A DNA stretch of 64,000 nt from Sphingobium cloacae (GTDB taxonomy: Bacteria > Pseudomonadota > Alphaproteobacteria > Sphingomonadales > Sphingomonadaceae), in contig NZ_AP017655.1 of NCBI RefSeq assembly GCF_002355855.1, forward strand, positions 744,001 to 808,000, read 5' to 3'. Shown here one piece after another: positions 1-8,673 of this stretch. The notes under the pieces are model-generated. The model worked only from the letters and a program-made list of their open reading frames with translations. It was not told the origin of the DNA and made no database searches. The stretch's first letter is position 1, and the number at the start of each line of letters is the position of its first letter. Made by a program: the position numbers and the translations under genes.

Positions 1-115
1 GCCGGTAATTCTGGGCATTGGAATATTGCGGGCGGTTGAGCATCACCCATGCCACGCCATCCTCGACCTTGTAGGTCACGAATTCCGGCTGATCCTGTGC
101 TGCGTTATCGGTCAT
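1..115 (-). CDS. Enoyl-CoA hydratase/isomerase (crotonase) family, N-terminal part only
   Basis: Only the first 38 codons are in the window; the gene runs off the left edge. The protein starts MTDNAAQDQPEF and contains VAWVMLNRPQYSNAQ, the classic first strand-loop of crotonases (V-x-x-I/M-x-L-N-R-P-x-x-x-N-A). The start is set by a strong GGAGGAG ribosome site directly upstream, which overlaps the stop of the preceding short-chain dehydrogenase. It is therefore the third gene of a CoA-transferase/SDR/crotonase unit on the minus strand and probably hydrates an enoyl-CoA made in the same pathway. The catalytic glutamates lie outside the window, so hydratase cannot be separated from isomerase or hydrolase. 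Confidence 0.85.
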   Translation of the reverse strand, partial: MTDNAAQDQPEFVTYKVEDGVAWVMLNRPQYSNAQNYR

Positions 116-127
116 CGTCTCTCCTCC

Positions 128-910
128 TCAGCGCGGAGCCATGCGGATGGCGCCGTCGAGACGGACATCCTCGCCATTCCAATAGTCATTCTCGATCATC
201 GCCACGGCCATCGCCGCGAACTCGGCGGGCTGGCCGAAACGCTTGGGGAAGGGCACCGTCGCGGCCAGCGACTGGCGCACCGTGTCGGATGCCCGCGCCA
301 TCAGCGGCGTATCGAAAATGCCCGGCAGGATCGTGTTCACCCGGATGCCGTCATTCATCAGGTCGCGCGCCATCGGCAGCGTCAGGCTGACCACGCCGCC
401 CTTGGACGCGGCATAGGCGCACTGGCCGATCTGCCCATCCTCGGCCGCCGCGCTCGCCGTGTTGATGATGACGCCGCGCGCGCCATCCTCCAGCGGCTCC
501 AGATCCAGCATTCCCCTGGCCGACTTGGCGCAGCAGCGGAAGGTGCCGATCAGGTTGATCTGGATGATCCGCTCGAACGCGTCGAGCGGGAAATGCCTGG
601 TCTCGCCCGTCGCCTTGTCGCGGCTGGCCGTCTTGACCGCATTGCCGGTGCCCGCGCAATTGACGATGATCCGTTCCTGCCCATGGACGGCGCGGGCCTT
701 TTCGAAACCGGCGTCGACCGATGCCTCGTCCGTCACGTCGACCTTGCAGAAGGTGCCGCCGATCTCCGCCGCGACCTTGTTCCCCGCTTCCTCGTTGAAG
801 TCGAACAGCGCGACCTTCACGCCCCTGGCGGCCAGCGCCCGCGCCGTGGCCTCGCCCAGTCCGGAGGCTCCGCCCGTCACCACGGCGGCCACATTCTCGT
901 TCAGTTTCAT
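128..910 (-). CDS. Short-chain dehydrogenase, HSD17B10-like (3-hydroxyacyl-CoA dehydrogenase type)
   Basis: A 260-residue classical SDR. It has the NAD(H)-binding motif TGGASGLG (residues 12-19), the NCAG structural motif near 84, and the catalytic YxxxK with Y166 and K170. The overall pattern (N-terminal VAAVVTGGASGLGEATA, late LPGIFDTPLM) resembles type 10 17beta-HSD / 2-methyl-3-hydroxybutyryl-CoA dehydrogenases, which oxidise short branched 3-hydroxyacyl-CoAs with NAD+. The start at 910 is chosen because it gives a 4-bp ATGA overlap with the CoA-transferase gene; an open frame extends further upstream but lies inside that gene. It sits between a CoA-transferase and a crotonase, which supports a beta-oxidation role. 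The exact substrate is inferred, not seen. Confidence 0.88.
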   Translation of the reverse strand: MKLNENVAAVVTGGASGLGEATARALAARGVKVALFDFNEEAGNKVAAEIGGTFCKVDVTDEASVDAGFEKARAVHGQERIIVNCAGTGNAVKTASRDKATGETRHFPLDAFERIIQINLIGTFRCCAKSARGMLDLEPLEDGARGVIINTASAAAEDGQIGQCAYAASKGGVVSLTLPMARDLMNDGIRVNTILPGIFDTPLMARASDTVRQSLAATVPFPKRFGQPAEFAAMAVAMIENDYWNGEDVRLDGAIRMAPR

Positions 911-2160
911 GCGTCGGTCCTTTCCTTCTTGCGACGCTGGGCGATGGCGCCTTCCGCCGTCAGCGCGTCGAGCGCGCCGTCGTCGAGGCCGAGCCATTGC
1001 CCCAATATGTCGCGGGTATGTTCGCCGACATGCGGCGGGTGATAGCGATAGTCGGCGGGCGTCGCCGACAGCTTGCCGGGATAGGCGACGGTCGGGATCT
1101 CGACGCCATCCTCCTCGCGGCGGAAACGATGCACGGTGTTGCGCGCTTCGATGAACGGGTCTTCGAACACGTCCTTGATGCTGTTGACGGGACCGGCGGG
1201 CACGCCGCGCGCCACGAAGCGTTCCATCAGTTCGTCGCGCTTGAACGGACGCACCATGTCCTGCACGGCCGCTTCGATCTCGTCCCGGTTGGCGAGGCGC
1301 GCGGCGCTGGTGGCGAAGCGCGGATCGGTGCCCAGTTCGGGCCGCCCCATCTCGTCGCACAGGGCGCGGAACTGGCGGTCATTGCCGACCGCGATGATCA
1401 TGACGCCGTCCGCGACGTCGAATGTCTTGTAAGGCACCACGGTCGGATGCCGGTTGCCGAGGCGGCCTGGCACGATGCCTCCGACCAGCCAGTTCATTCC
1501 CTGATTGGCCAGCATCGCGATCTGCGTATCGAGCAGCGACACGTCGATCCGCTGCCCTTCGCCCGTGCGCTCGGCATGGCGGAGCGCCGTCAGGATCGAA
1601 ACCGTCGCATACATGCCGGTGGAAAGGTCCGCCATGGCGACGCCCGCACGCAGGGGACCGCCGCCTTCCTCGCCGGTGATGCTCATGAAACCGCCCATGC
1701 CCTGCGCGACGAAATCATAGCCGCCGCGATCGGCATAGGGGCCGTTCTGGCCGAATCCCGTGATCGAGCAATAGACGAGGCGCGGATTGATCGCGCGCAG
1801 GCTTTCATAGTCGAGGCCATATTTGCGGAGGCCCCCGACCTTGAAATTCTCGACCAATATGTCCGCTTCCGCCGCCAGCTTGCGGATCAGTTCCGCGCCC
1901 TGCGGCGTCGCCAGGTTGATGGCGGCGGATCGCTTGTTGCGGTTGCAGGACAGATAATAGGCGCTGGTGCCGATCTCCGGCTCGCCCGCTTCATCGGTCA
2001 GATAGGGCGGCCCCCATGCGCGGGTGTCGTCGCCCTGTCCGGGCAGTTCGATCTTGATGACGTCCGCGCCGAAATCCGCCAGAATCTGCGTCGACCATGG
2101 CCCGGCCAGGACGCGGGAAAGGTCGAGGACCTTCACCCCCTCCAAAGCGCGCCCGCTCAT
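907..2160 (-). CDS. CaiB/BaiF family III CoA-transferase
   Basis: 417 residues, full length for family III CoA-transferases. It opens with the family signature LEGVKVLDLSRVLAGPWSTQ and continues with ADVIKIE and the VENFKVGGLRKYGLDYE region. The expected catalytic aspartate is D178 in VAMADLSTGM, which would form the aspartyl-CoA mixed anhydride. The sequence resembles succinyl-CoA:dicarboxylate (glutarate/itaconate-type, SUGCT-like) transferases more than racemases, so it may activate a dicarboxylic acid for the downstream SDR and crotonase. It is the first gene of that unit. Its upstream region carries the 14-bp box shared with the P450/TonB block. Substrate assignment is inference from family resemblance and context. 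Confidence 0.85.
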   Translation of the reverse strand: MSGRALEGVKVLDLSRVLAGPWSTQILADFGADVIKIELPGQGDDTRAWGPPYLTDEAGEPEIGTSAYYLSCNRNKRSAAINLATPQGAELIRKLAAEADILVENFKVGGLRKYGLDYESLRAINPRLVYCSITGFGQNGPYADRGGYDFVAQGMGGFMSITGEEGGGPLRAGVAMADLSTGMYATVSILTALRHAERTGEGQRIDVSLLDTQIAMLANQGMNWLVGGIVPGRLGNRHPTVVPYKTFDVADGVMIIAVGNDRQFRALCDEMGRPELGTDPRFATSAARLANRDEIEAAVQDMVRPFKRDELMERFVARGVPAGPVNSIKDVFEDPFIEARNTVHRFRREEDGVEIPTVAYPGKLSATPADYRYHPPHVGEHTRDILGQWLGLDDGALDALTAEGAIAQRRKKERTDA

Positions 2161-2287
2161 CCGGCCCGCCTGTCAGACAGCCTGAATATCGCATGGGGAG
2201 AATGTCGCATCCGCTCCGCTTCCTGTCGCCTGTTCCGATAATACGGGGATACAGATAACGGGCAGCGGAGCGAAGTACAATAATTAT

Positions 2288-2301
2288 TGCACCATGGGAT
2301 A
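2288..2301. promoter_or_regulatory. Putative operator, box A (TGCACCATGGGATA)
   Basis: A copy of the 14-bp consensus TGCACYATRGGNYA that recurs at 32451, 37056 and 37170. It lies 128 bp upstream of the CoA-transferase start (2160, minus strand) and just past the cytochrome c stop, in an AT-rich pocket (TAATTATTG) unlike the flanking DNA. It probably binds a regulator controlling the CoA-transferase/SDR/crotonase unit. No binding data; recurrence next to related genes is the evidence. Confidence 0.55.
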
Positions 2302-2310
2302 CTTTTCAGT

Positions 2311-2700
2311 CTATTTTTTCGTGGCCGCCGCGAGATAGGCGATCAGATTGGCGCGGTCGGCGGCATTGGGGATGCCGGCAAAGACCATCTTGTTGCCCGG
2401 CACCAGCGCGGACGGCCTGGCGAAGAAGCCGTCCAGCGTCTTCGCGTCCCAGCGGATCTTCGCCTTCTGCATGGCCGGGGAATAGACGAAGCCGGGGACC
2501 GTCCCGGACGTGCGCCCGAAAAGGCCCGCCAGCGACGGCCCGATCTTCTTCACGCCAGGCTCGACCGAATGGCAGACCGCGCAGCGGAGGAACACCAGCT
2601 TGCCCTTGGCGGCGTCCCCGCCCTGGGCCATGGCGGGCGCGGCGGTAAGGGCTGCGGCGGCGAACGCCACGATCCCCATGAATGGCGCAATCGGCTTCAT
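2311..2700 (-). CDS. Class I c-type cytochrome, periplasmic
   Basis: 129 residues with a clear Sec signal peptide (cleavage after about residue 25, AMA-Q). It has a single haem-binding motif C40-A-V-C43-H44 and a probable axial methionine M105 in NKMVFAG. Size and motif spacing fit the small soluble cytochrome c2/c-550 group that shuttles electrons to terminal oxidases or from periplasmic dehydrogenases. It stands alone, with its own upstream region shared with the divergent EamA transporter gene. Nothing in the sequence links it specifically to the neighbouring CoA pathway. Confidence 0.9.
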   Translation of the reverse strand: MKPIAPFMGIVAFAAAALTAAPAMAQGGDAAKGKLVFLRCAVCHSVEPGVKKIGPSLAGLFGRTSGTVPGFVYSPAMQKAKIRWDAKTLDGFFARPSALVPGNKMVFAGIPNAADRANLIAYLAAATKK

Positions 2701-2831
2701 ATTTCCTCTTTTCTTCCCTACAGGCTCAAAATTATACCCTTATGCATGAATGGCCATAAGGCCGCCAATCTGAACAAAGGTTGAAGGCCGTCAACCCCTC
2801 TCGCCGCCGGCGACAACAGGAAAGATTCTCG

Positions 2832-3728
2832 ATGAAGGACAAGGCCGCAACCGGGCAGATCCGCCTTGGCGCAGGCGCGCTCATGCTGGCCTTGCTGGTC
2901 AATGTCATGTTCGCCCTCAACGTCATCGCCATCAAGGTGGTGGTCGACGCCACCGCGCCCCTGCTGGCGGTGTCGTTGCGGATGGGCGTGGTTTTCCTGC
3001 TGTGCGGCTTCGCCTTGCGCCCGACGCCGGGCAAGGTCAAAAGCCTCGCGCTGTACGGGATCTTGAATGGTGGCCTGTTCCTGCTGCTGATGAACGTCGC
3101 GATGGCCATGGCGACCAATGTGGGGGCGCTCGCCATCGCCGGGCAGCTCAGCGTTCCCTTCTCCCTCCTTCTCGGCGCGCTGCTGCTGGGGGAGAAGCTG
3201 AGCCTCCGCAAGCTGGCCGGCGTGTTGCTGGCCTTTGCGGGCGTCGCGGCGCTGGTGTTCGATCCCCATATATGGAGGGAGGTGCCCGCCGTGCTGGTGA
3301 TGGCGCTCGCCGCCCTTGTCTGGGGCGGAGGGACGCTGGTGCAGCGCCGCCTGACCGGCGTCAGCGTGATGAACGGGCAGGCATGGAACGGGCTCATGGG
3401 CGCCGTGACGCTCGCGCCTTTCGCGCTGATGTTCGAGCGGCCCGCCATTGCGGGGCTGGCCCATGTCGGCGCGGCCCCGATCGGATGGTTCGTCTTCAGC
3501 TGCGTCGGCGCAACGGTGATCGGGCAGGGGGCTCTGGCCTGGCTGCTGCAACGCTATCCCATTTCCTCGATCATGCCGTTGATCCTTGCCTCGCCCGTCA
3601 TGTCCACGATCTTCGCGTCGCTCTATTTTTCGACGCCCATCACCCCCATCATGATCGCGGGCGGGACATTGGCCCTGATCGGCGTCGCCATCATCGCCCT
3701 CTCTCCCGATCGCAAGCTGGCCCCATGA
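2832..3728 (+). CDS. EamA/DMT-superfamily transporter
   Basis: 298 residues, almost entirely hydrophobic, with about ten membrane segments in two EamA repeats (first repeat ending near GFALRPTPGK, second starting near VPAVLVMALAALVWGGG). Such proteins export amino acids, nucleosides or small metabolites. The start at 2832 (MKDKAATGQ) is preferred because AGGAAAG lies 9 bp upstream; a TTG at 2781 would add a charged, non-conserved 17-residue leader. It is divergent from the cytochrome c gene and convergent with the hydratase gene at 3757. Substrate unknown. Confidence 0.85.
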   Translation: MKDKAATGQIRLGAGALMLALLVNVMFALNVIAIKVVVDATAPLLAVSLRMGVVFLLCGFALRPTPGKVKSLALYGILNGGLFLLLMNVAMAMATNVGALAIAGQLSVPFSLLLGALLLGEKLSLRKLAGVLLAFAGVAALVFDPHIWREVPAVLVMALAALVWGGGTLVQRRLTGVSVMNGQAWNGLMGAVTLAPFALMFERPAIAGLAHVGAAPIGWFVFSCVGATVIGQGALAWLLQRYPISSIMPLILASPVMSTIFASLYFSTPITPIMIAGGTLALIGVAIIALSPDRKLAP

Positions 3729-3756
3729 AGAGGCCGGAACGGGCCTCCACCGCGGA

Positions 3757-4611
3757 TCAGACCGCCGCCGTCGCCGACATCACCTGCCTGCCGTCCCCGG
3801 CGAAGGCGCCGATCCCGACCGCCTCGCCGCCGCCGCGCAGGACGAGGTTCAGCGCCTCCCCCGCCACCGCGGGCGACATGCCCCGGAACGCGAAGCGCTT
3901 GAGCGCATTGTCCCCGAAATGCCGCTGCGCCAGATCGAGCAGCAGCGTGGCCGTCAGCGGCCCATGCACCACCAGCCCGCGATAGCCTTCCTCATCCCGC
4001 GCATAGGGCGCGTCATAATGGATGCGGTGGCTGTTGAAGGTCAGCGCGGAATAGCGGAACAGGAGCGGTTCCGAAGGCGTCAGCACCCGGTGCGCGTCCC
4101 ATCCCGTCGGGTCGAAGCGCCCCTCGCCCGGAGGCGGCGGCGCGGCGGGCGTTCCGGCGGGGGGGGCCTCGCGATAGACGATGGACTGCACTTCCCTTAC
4201 GCACGGAACGCCGTCGCCATGGGTTTCATGCGCCACGTCCACGAAGACCAGCCTGCCCGATCCGCCCTGCTTTTCCGCCACGGACGCGATCCGGGACGTG
4301 CGCGAGACGCTCTGGCCGGGACGCAGGGGCGCAAGGAACTCGACCTTGCTCGACGCCCACATGCGGCGGGGGAGGGGAACCGGCGGCAGGAAGCCGGCCG
4401 GGCTGTCGTCGTCGCGCAGCGGATGCCCGTCCGGCCCCAGCTTCGCGGTGGGCGCGTCCGGCGTGCAAAGACACCAGTGGAACGCCTGTGGCACCGCGCC
4501 GTCCGCAGGCGCGGCCCGATCCAGCGTGGCGAGCCAGCGCGTGAACAGCCCTTCGTCGACGCGGTCGGTCCGCTTTTCCTCGCGGCCGATCCAGTCCTGC
4601 CATTCGCTCAT
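3757..4611 (-). CDS. MaoC/HTD2-type hydratase, mesaconyl-C4-CoA hydratase-like (Meh)
   Basis: 284 residues. The N-terminal half is FAS1/HTD2-like with the block GFLPPVPLPRRMWASSKVEF near residue 100. The C-terminal half carries the hydratase signature RYSALTFNSHRIHYD followed by YPGLVVHGP-type sequence (here YRGLVVHGPL). These two blocks are what I recall as characteristic of mesaconyl-C4-CoA hydratase of the 3-hydroxypropionate bicycle and related 3-methylfumaryl-CoA hydratases, which hydrate mesaconyl-C4-CoA to (S)-citramalyl-CoA. The start overlaps the stop of the upstream dehydrogenase by one base (TGATG), so the two are translationally coupled. It is the last gene of the six-gene operon. 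Function is inferred from family plus neighbours. Confidence 0.75.
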   Translation of the reverse strand: MSEWQDWIGREEKRTDRVDEGLFTRWLATLDRAAPADGAVPQAFHWCLCTPDAPTAKLGPDGHPLRDDDSPAGFLPPVPLPRRMWASSKVEFLAPLRPGQSVSRTSRIASVAEKQGGSGRLVFVDVAHETHGDGVPCVREVQSIVYREAPPAGTPAAPPPPGEGRFDPTGWDAHRVLTPSEPLLFRYSALTFNSHRIHYDAPYARDEEGYRGLVVHGPLTATLLLDLAQRHFGDNALKRFAFRGMSPAVAGEALNLVLRGGGEAVGIGAFAGDGRQVMSATAAV

Positions 4612-6218
4612 CAGTTGCGGCCCCCGATCAGGCCCTTCGCGATCACCTGCGCCTGGATTTCCGCCGCGCCCTCGAAGATGTTGAGGATGCGGGCGTCGCA
4701 CAGCACGCGGCTGATCTCATATTCCAGCGCATAGCCGTTGCCGCCATGGATCTGGAGGCTGGCGTCCGCGTTCGACCATGCGGCGCGCGCGCCCAGCAGC
4801 TTCGCCATGCCCGCCTCGATGTCGCAACGCTTGCCCGAATCCTTGGCGCGCGCGGCGGCATAGCTCAGTTCGCGGGCGGTGACGAAATCCACGAGGCTGG
4901 CCGCAATCTTGTCCGACACGCGGGGGAAATGGAGGATCGCCTTGCCGAACTGCTTGCGGTTGATCGCATAGTCGAGGCCGAGTTCCAGCCCGCGCCGCGC
5001 CACGCCGACGGCCCGCGCCGCCGTCTGGATGCGCGCGCCCTCGAACGTGCGCATAAGCTGCTTGAAGCCCTGGCCTTCCTCGCCGCCCAGCAGGGCATCG
5101 GCGGGCGCGCGCATCCCGTCGAACTGCAACGCATATTCGCGCATTCCCCGATAGCCGAGCACCTCGATCTCGCTGCCCGACATGCCTTCGGCGGGGAAGG
5201 GGGCGTCCTCCGTCCCACGCGGCTTGGGCACGAGCAGCATGGAAAGGCCGCCATAGGCCTTCTCATTCGGCAAGGTCCGGGCCAGCAGCGTCATGAGGTC
5301 CGACCGCGCCGCATGGGTGATCCAGTTTTTCGCCCCGTCGATCACCCATTCACCATTGGCGTCCCGCCGCGCCCGCGTTTGCAGCGAACCGAGGTCGGAC
5401 CCGGTATCCGGTTCGGTGAACACCGCGGTCGGCAGCACTTCGCCGCTCGCGATCTTCGGCAGCCAGTGCGTTTTCTGCTCGTCCGTGCCGCCCAGCACGA
5501 TCAGTTCGCCCGCGATTTCCGACCGGGTGCCGAGCGACCCCGCGCCGATCCATCCGCGCGAAAGCTCTTCGGTCACAAGGCACATGACCAGCTTGTTGAG
5601 GCCCAGCCCGCCAAACTCCTCCGGGATGCAGACGCCGAACGTGCCGAGATCGGCCATGTGCTGCACCGTCTCGTCGGGGATCAGGTCGTTCGCCAGATGC
5701 CACGCATGGGCGTTGGGAATGATCTCCGCATCGGTGAAGCGGCGGAACTGGTCGCGGATGGAGTCCAGCTCCGCGTCATGGAAACTCTCGGTCGGCCAAT
5801 GCCCCTGCGCCAGCGCTTGCGCCAGCGCCGCGCGGGTCGGGGCCTGATCCTCGTTCAACAGGGCTTCGCAGGCGTCTTCCAACGAACGGCCCGCCGCGCC
5901 GATGCCCAGGTCGGAAGGACGGAGCAGTTCATTCTGACCCATGGGCAGGCCGCCCGCCAACTGACCGATGGTTTCGGCAAAGGCGATGCGCGCCACCCTA
6001 TTGTCGAGCGGGTTCGCGCCATTATTGGCCTGCGCCCATTCCAGCGTCGCTTCCAGGGCGGCGACGCTGGTCGCGATCCAGGCGAAGCCATGGGCCGCGC
6101 GCTGGTCTTCGTCGATCCGTCGCGTGGCCAGCCGCTCCGTCAGGGCCGCCTGCGCCACGGAGCGGAAGGATTGCGCGGCTTCCAGGCAGGGCTTCAGGTC
6201 GTCAATGGTGGTCGTCAT
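4611..6218 (-). CDS. Acyl-CoA dehydrogenase with N-terminal extension, (2S)-methylsuccinyl-CoA dehydrogenase-like (Mcd)
   Basis: 535 residues, about 150 longer than ordinary acyl-CoA dehydrogenases. The extra length is an N-terminal helical domain ending near the LDSIRDQFRRF segment. The flavin/substrate core follows (VFTEPDTGSDLGSL, NWITHAARSDLM). The C-terminal helices read RCDIEAGMAKLLGARAAW, LQIHGGNGYALEYEISR and NIFEGAAEIQAQ. These C-terminal blocks and the long N-terminus match what I know of (2S)-methylsuccinyl-CoA dehydrogenase, which makes mesaconyl-C1-CoA. The start at 6218 (MTTTIDDLK) lies 2 bp after the thiolase stop. No crotonyl-CoA carboxylase/reductase or ethylmalonyl-CoA mutase is in the window, so a role other than the ethylmalonyl-CoA pathway is likely. 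Confidence 0.78.
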   Translation of the reverse strand: MTTTIDDLKPCLEAAQSFRSVAQAALTERLATRRIDEDQRAAHGFAWIATSVAALEATLEWAQANNGANPLDNRVARIAFAETIGQLAGGLPMGQNELLRPSDLGIGAAGRSLEDACEALLNEDQAPTRAALAQALAQGHWPTESFHDAELDSIRDQFRRFTDAEIIPNAHAWHLANDLIPDETVQHMADLGTFGVCIPEEFGGLGLNKLVMCLVTEELSRGWIGAGSLGTRSEIAGELIVLGGTDEQKTHWLPKIASGEVLPTAVFTEPDTGSDLGSLQTRARRDANGEWVIDGAKNWITHAARSDLMTLLARTLPNEKAYGGLSMLLVPKPRGTEDAPFPAEGMSGSEIEVLGYRGMREYALQFDGMRAPADALLGGEEGQGFKQLMRTFEGARIQTAARAVGVARRGLELGLDYAINRKQFGKAILHFPRVSDKIAASLVDFVTARELSYAAARAKDSGKRCDIEAGMAKLLGARAAWSNADASLQIHGGNGYALEYEISRVLCDARILNIFEGAAEIQAQVIAKGLIGGRN

Positions 6219-6220
6219 GG

Positions 6221-7450
6221 TCAGGCGGCCCGTTCGAAGATGGCCGCGATGCCCTGACCGCCGCCGATGCACATGGTTTCAAGGCCATAGCGCCCATCGC
6301 GGCGAACCAGTTCGCGCGTCAGGTTGGCAAGGATGCGCCCGCCCGTGGCGCCGATGGGATGGCCCAGCGAAATGCCCGAACCGTTGACGTTCAGTATGTC
6401 GTTGCGGCTGTCGTCCTCGCTCCAGCCCCAGCCCTTGAGGCAGGCGAGGGCTTGCGGCGCGAAGGCTTCGTTGAGTTCCACCAGATCGATGTCGTTCCAG
6501 CCAAGGCCGCTGCGCGCGAACAGGCGCTCCACCGCCGGGACGGGGCCGATGCCCATGCGGCTGGGATCGCAGCCCGCCGCCGCCCAGCTATGGAACCAGG
6601 CGATGGGTTCCAGGCCCAGTTCCTCCAGCTTGTCCTCCGCCACGACCAGGCAGGCGGCCGCCGCGTCATTCTGCTGGCTGGCGTTGCCCGCCGTCACGAC
6701 CGCGCCGGGGATGGTCTTCGCCTCTATGGCCTTGAGCGCGCCCAGCGTTTCCATGCTGGCGTCCGGGCGATAGCCTTCGTCATGGGCGAAGATCACCGGA
6801 TCGCCCTTGCGCTGGGGCACGGCAACGGGGACCAGTTCATCGTCGAACAGGCCGTTCTTCCACGCGGCGGCGGCCTTCCGGTGCGACTTGACCGCGAAGG
6901 CGTCGCAGGCTTCGCGGCTGATATGATAATCCCTGGCGAGGTTTTCGGCCGTTTCGATCATGCCGGTGATGACGCCGAAGCGTTCGACCGGCTGCGACAT
7001 GACACGGCCGCGCGTCAGGCGGTCGTGCAGCATCATGCCGCCGCCGCGCGTTCCGCGACGGCCTTCGGTCGTGTAATATTCGACATTCGACATGCTTTCG
7101 ACGCCGCCCGCGACCACGACATCGGACATGCCGGTCTGGATCATCATCGCGGCGTTGACGATGGCCTGAAGCCCCGACCCGCAACGGCGGTCGAGCTGAT
7201 AGCCCGGCACCTCGATCGGCAGCCCGGCGGCCAGCCAGGACCAATGCCCGATGCACGGCGCTTCGCCATTGCCATAGCCCTGCGAGAAGACCACGTCGTC
7301 GACGCGCGTCGGGTCGATCTTCGTGCGCTCGATCAGGGCCTTGAGCACGACCGCACCGAGCTTCCCGGCGTCCAGGCTGGCGAGGCTGCCGCCGAACTTG
7401 CCGACAGCGGTGCGAATGGGGGCCACGATGGCGGCGCGTCTCAACGTCAT
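6221..7450 (-). CDS. Acetyl-CoA C-acyltransferase (thiolase)
   Basis: 409 residues, the normal thiolase length. The nucleophilic cysteine is C90 in LDRRCGSGLQ. The acid/base motifs NEAFAPQA, GHPIGATGGR and CIGGGQG are in order in the C-terminal half. It cleaves a 3-ketoacyl-CoA with CoA, the last step of a beta-oxidation round. The gene lies between the mesaconyl-CoA transferase-like and methylsuccinyl-CoA dehydrogenase-like genes with gaps of 15 and 2 bp, so it is certainly co-transcribed. The degradative chain-shortening direction is inferred from the co-encoded dehydrogenase, hydratase-2 and SDR. Confidence 0.92.
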   Translation of the reverse strand: MTLRRAAIVAPIRTAVGKFGGSLASLDAGKLGAVVLKALIERTKIDPTRVDDVVFSQGYGNGEAPCIGHWSWLAAGLPIEVPGYQLDRRCGSGLQAIVNAAMMIQTGMSDVVVAGGVESMSNVEYYTTEGRRGTRGGGMMLHDRLTRGRVMSQPVERFGVITGMIETAENLARDYHISREACDAFAVKSHRKAAAAWKNGLFDDELVPVAVPQRKGDPVIFAHDEGYRPDASMETLGALKAIEAKTIPGAVVTAGNASQQNDAAAACLVVAEDKLEELGLEPIAWFHSWAAAGCDPSRMGIGPVPAVERLFARSGLGWNDIDLVELNEAFAPQALACLKGWGWSEDDSRNDILNVNGSGISLGHPIGATGGRILANLTRELVRRDGRYGLETMCIGGGQGIAAIFERAA

Positions 7451-7465
7451 GGAATGATCCTCCGG

Positions 7466-8662
7466 TCAGGCATTGCCGACGATGCCGGCGTCGATCAGGC
7501 GGGCGATCTCGCCCGATGAAAGCGAAAGAAGGGAAGCCAGCACCTCTTCGCTGTGCTGGCCGTTGCGGGGCGCCGGACGCGGCGCCTGCCGTTCCAGTTG
7601 CGGCACGGTCGCGAACGCGCCCGCCGCGGGATAGGAAAAACCGCTGGGATTGTCGGTCGCGCCGAAAATGGGGTTGTTCTTCACCAGCTCCGGGTCGTTC
7701 GCGGCATCCAGCATCGTCCTGTAAGCGGAATGCACGACCCCGCCCGCATCGAAAGCCGCCGCCAGATCGGCATGGCTGCGCGCGCCCACGGCTTTCTCGA
7801 CGATCGGGAACAGGGCTTCGCGATGCGTGAAGCGGATGCCGTCATCCCGGGCGAAGGAGACGCCGAGCTTCGCCTCCAGCGCGGCCACCTCATCGGCGAT
7901 GCCAAGCGCGGCGAGCAGGTTGCTCCACTGGCGCGGCGTCACCACCGCCAGCATGGTGCGCACGCCGTCCGCCGTCACGAAATCGCGCCCGAAAAGGCCA
8001 TAGATGGCGTTGCCCAGGCGTGGCCGGTTGGCGCCTTCATAGAGGACTTCGGCGATGCCGCCGACATTGGCGACCGTTCCGATCGCGACGTCGGACAGGG
8101 GGATGCGAACCTCGCTGCCCGCGCCCGTCTCCGCGCGGCGGCGCAAGGCGGCGAGCAGCGCGAAGGCTGCATAGGCCCCCGATAGCAGATCCCATGCAGG
8201 AAGGACATGGTTCACCGGCTCCGGCCCCGGCCCGGTCAGCATCGGATAGCCGACCGCATTGTTGACCGTATAATCCAGCGCGGGCGAGCCGTCGGCCCAC
8301 CCCATGACACGCACCGTGACCAGATCGGGCCGCCCTTCGGCCAGCACTTCATGCGCCATGAAGCCCTTGGCCGGAAAGTTGGTGATGAGCTGGCCGGTCG
8401 CCCGCACCATCTGCTGCAACAATTCCCGCCCTTCCGGCCTGGACAGGTCCAGCGCGACCGACTTCTTCGCCCGGTTGAGATTCTCCCAGTAAAGCGAGTC
8501 GTTGTTCTTCGTCACCGGCCAGCGATGAAAGTCCGGCCCGCCCCCGACCTGATCGACGCGGATCACCTCCGCCCCCAGTTGCGCGCAATAAAGGCCCGCG
8601 CTGGGGGAGGCGACGAAGGAGGAAGCCTCCAGAACCGACAGACCGGAAAGCAGGTCGTACAT
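7466..8662 (-). CDS. Family III CoA-transferase, mesaconyl-CoA C1-C4 transferase-like (Mct)
   Basis: 398 residues. It differs clearly from the CoA-transferase at 907. Characteristic segments are LITNFPAKGF (about 92-101), DYTVNNAVGYPMLTGP, NHVLPAWDLLSG with the likely catalytic D158, RPRLGNAIYGLFGRDF, and a C-terminal APRNGQHSEEVL. These strings correspond to what I remember of mesaconyl-C1-CoA:C4-CoA transferase of the 3-hydroxypropionate bicycle, an intramolecular CoA transfer between the two carboxyls of mesaconate. The neighbours (methylsuccinyl-CoA dehydrogenase-like and mesaconyl-C4-CoA hydratase-like) are exactly the enzymes before and after that step. An alternative is a general alpha-methylacyl-CoA racemase or other dicarboxylate CoA-transferase. 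Confidence 0.75.
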   Translation of the reverse strand: MYDLLSGLSVLEASSFVASPSAGLYCAQLGAEVIRVDQVGGGPDFHRWPVTKNNDSLYWENLNRAKKSVALDLSRPEGRELLQQMVRATGQLITNFPAKGFMAHEVLAEGRPDLVTVRVMGWADGSPALDYTVNNAVGYPMLTGPGPEPVNHVLPAWDLLSGAYAAFALLAALRRRAETGAGSEVRIPLSDVAIGTVANVGGIAEVLYEGANRPRLGNAIYGLFGRDFVTADGVRTMLAVVTPRQWSNLLAALGIADEVAALEAKLGVSFARDDGIRFTHREALFPIVEKAVGARSHADLAAAFDAGGVVHSAYRTMLDAANDPELVKNNPIFGATDNPSGFSYPAAGAFATVPQLERQAPRPAPRNGQHSEEVLASLLSLSSGEIARLIDAGIVGNA

Positions 8663-8673
8663 GGTGGCCGCCC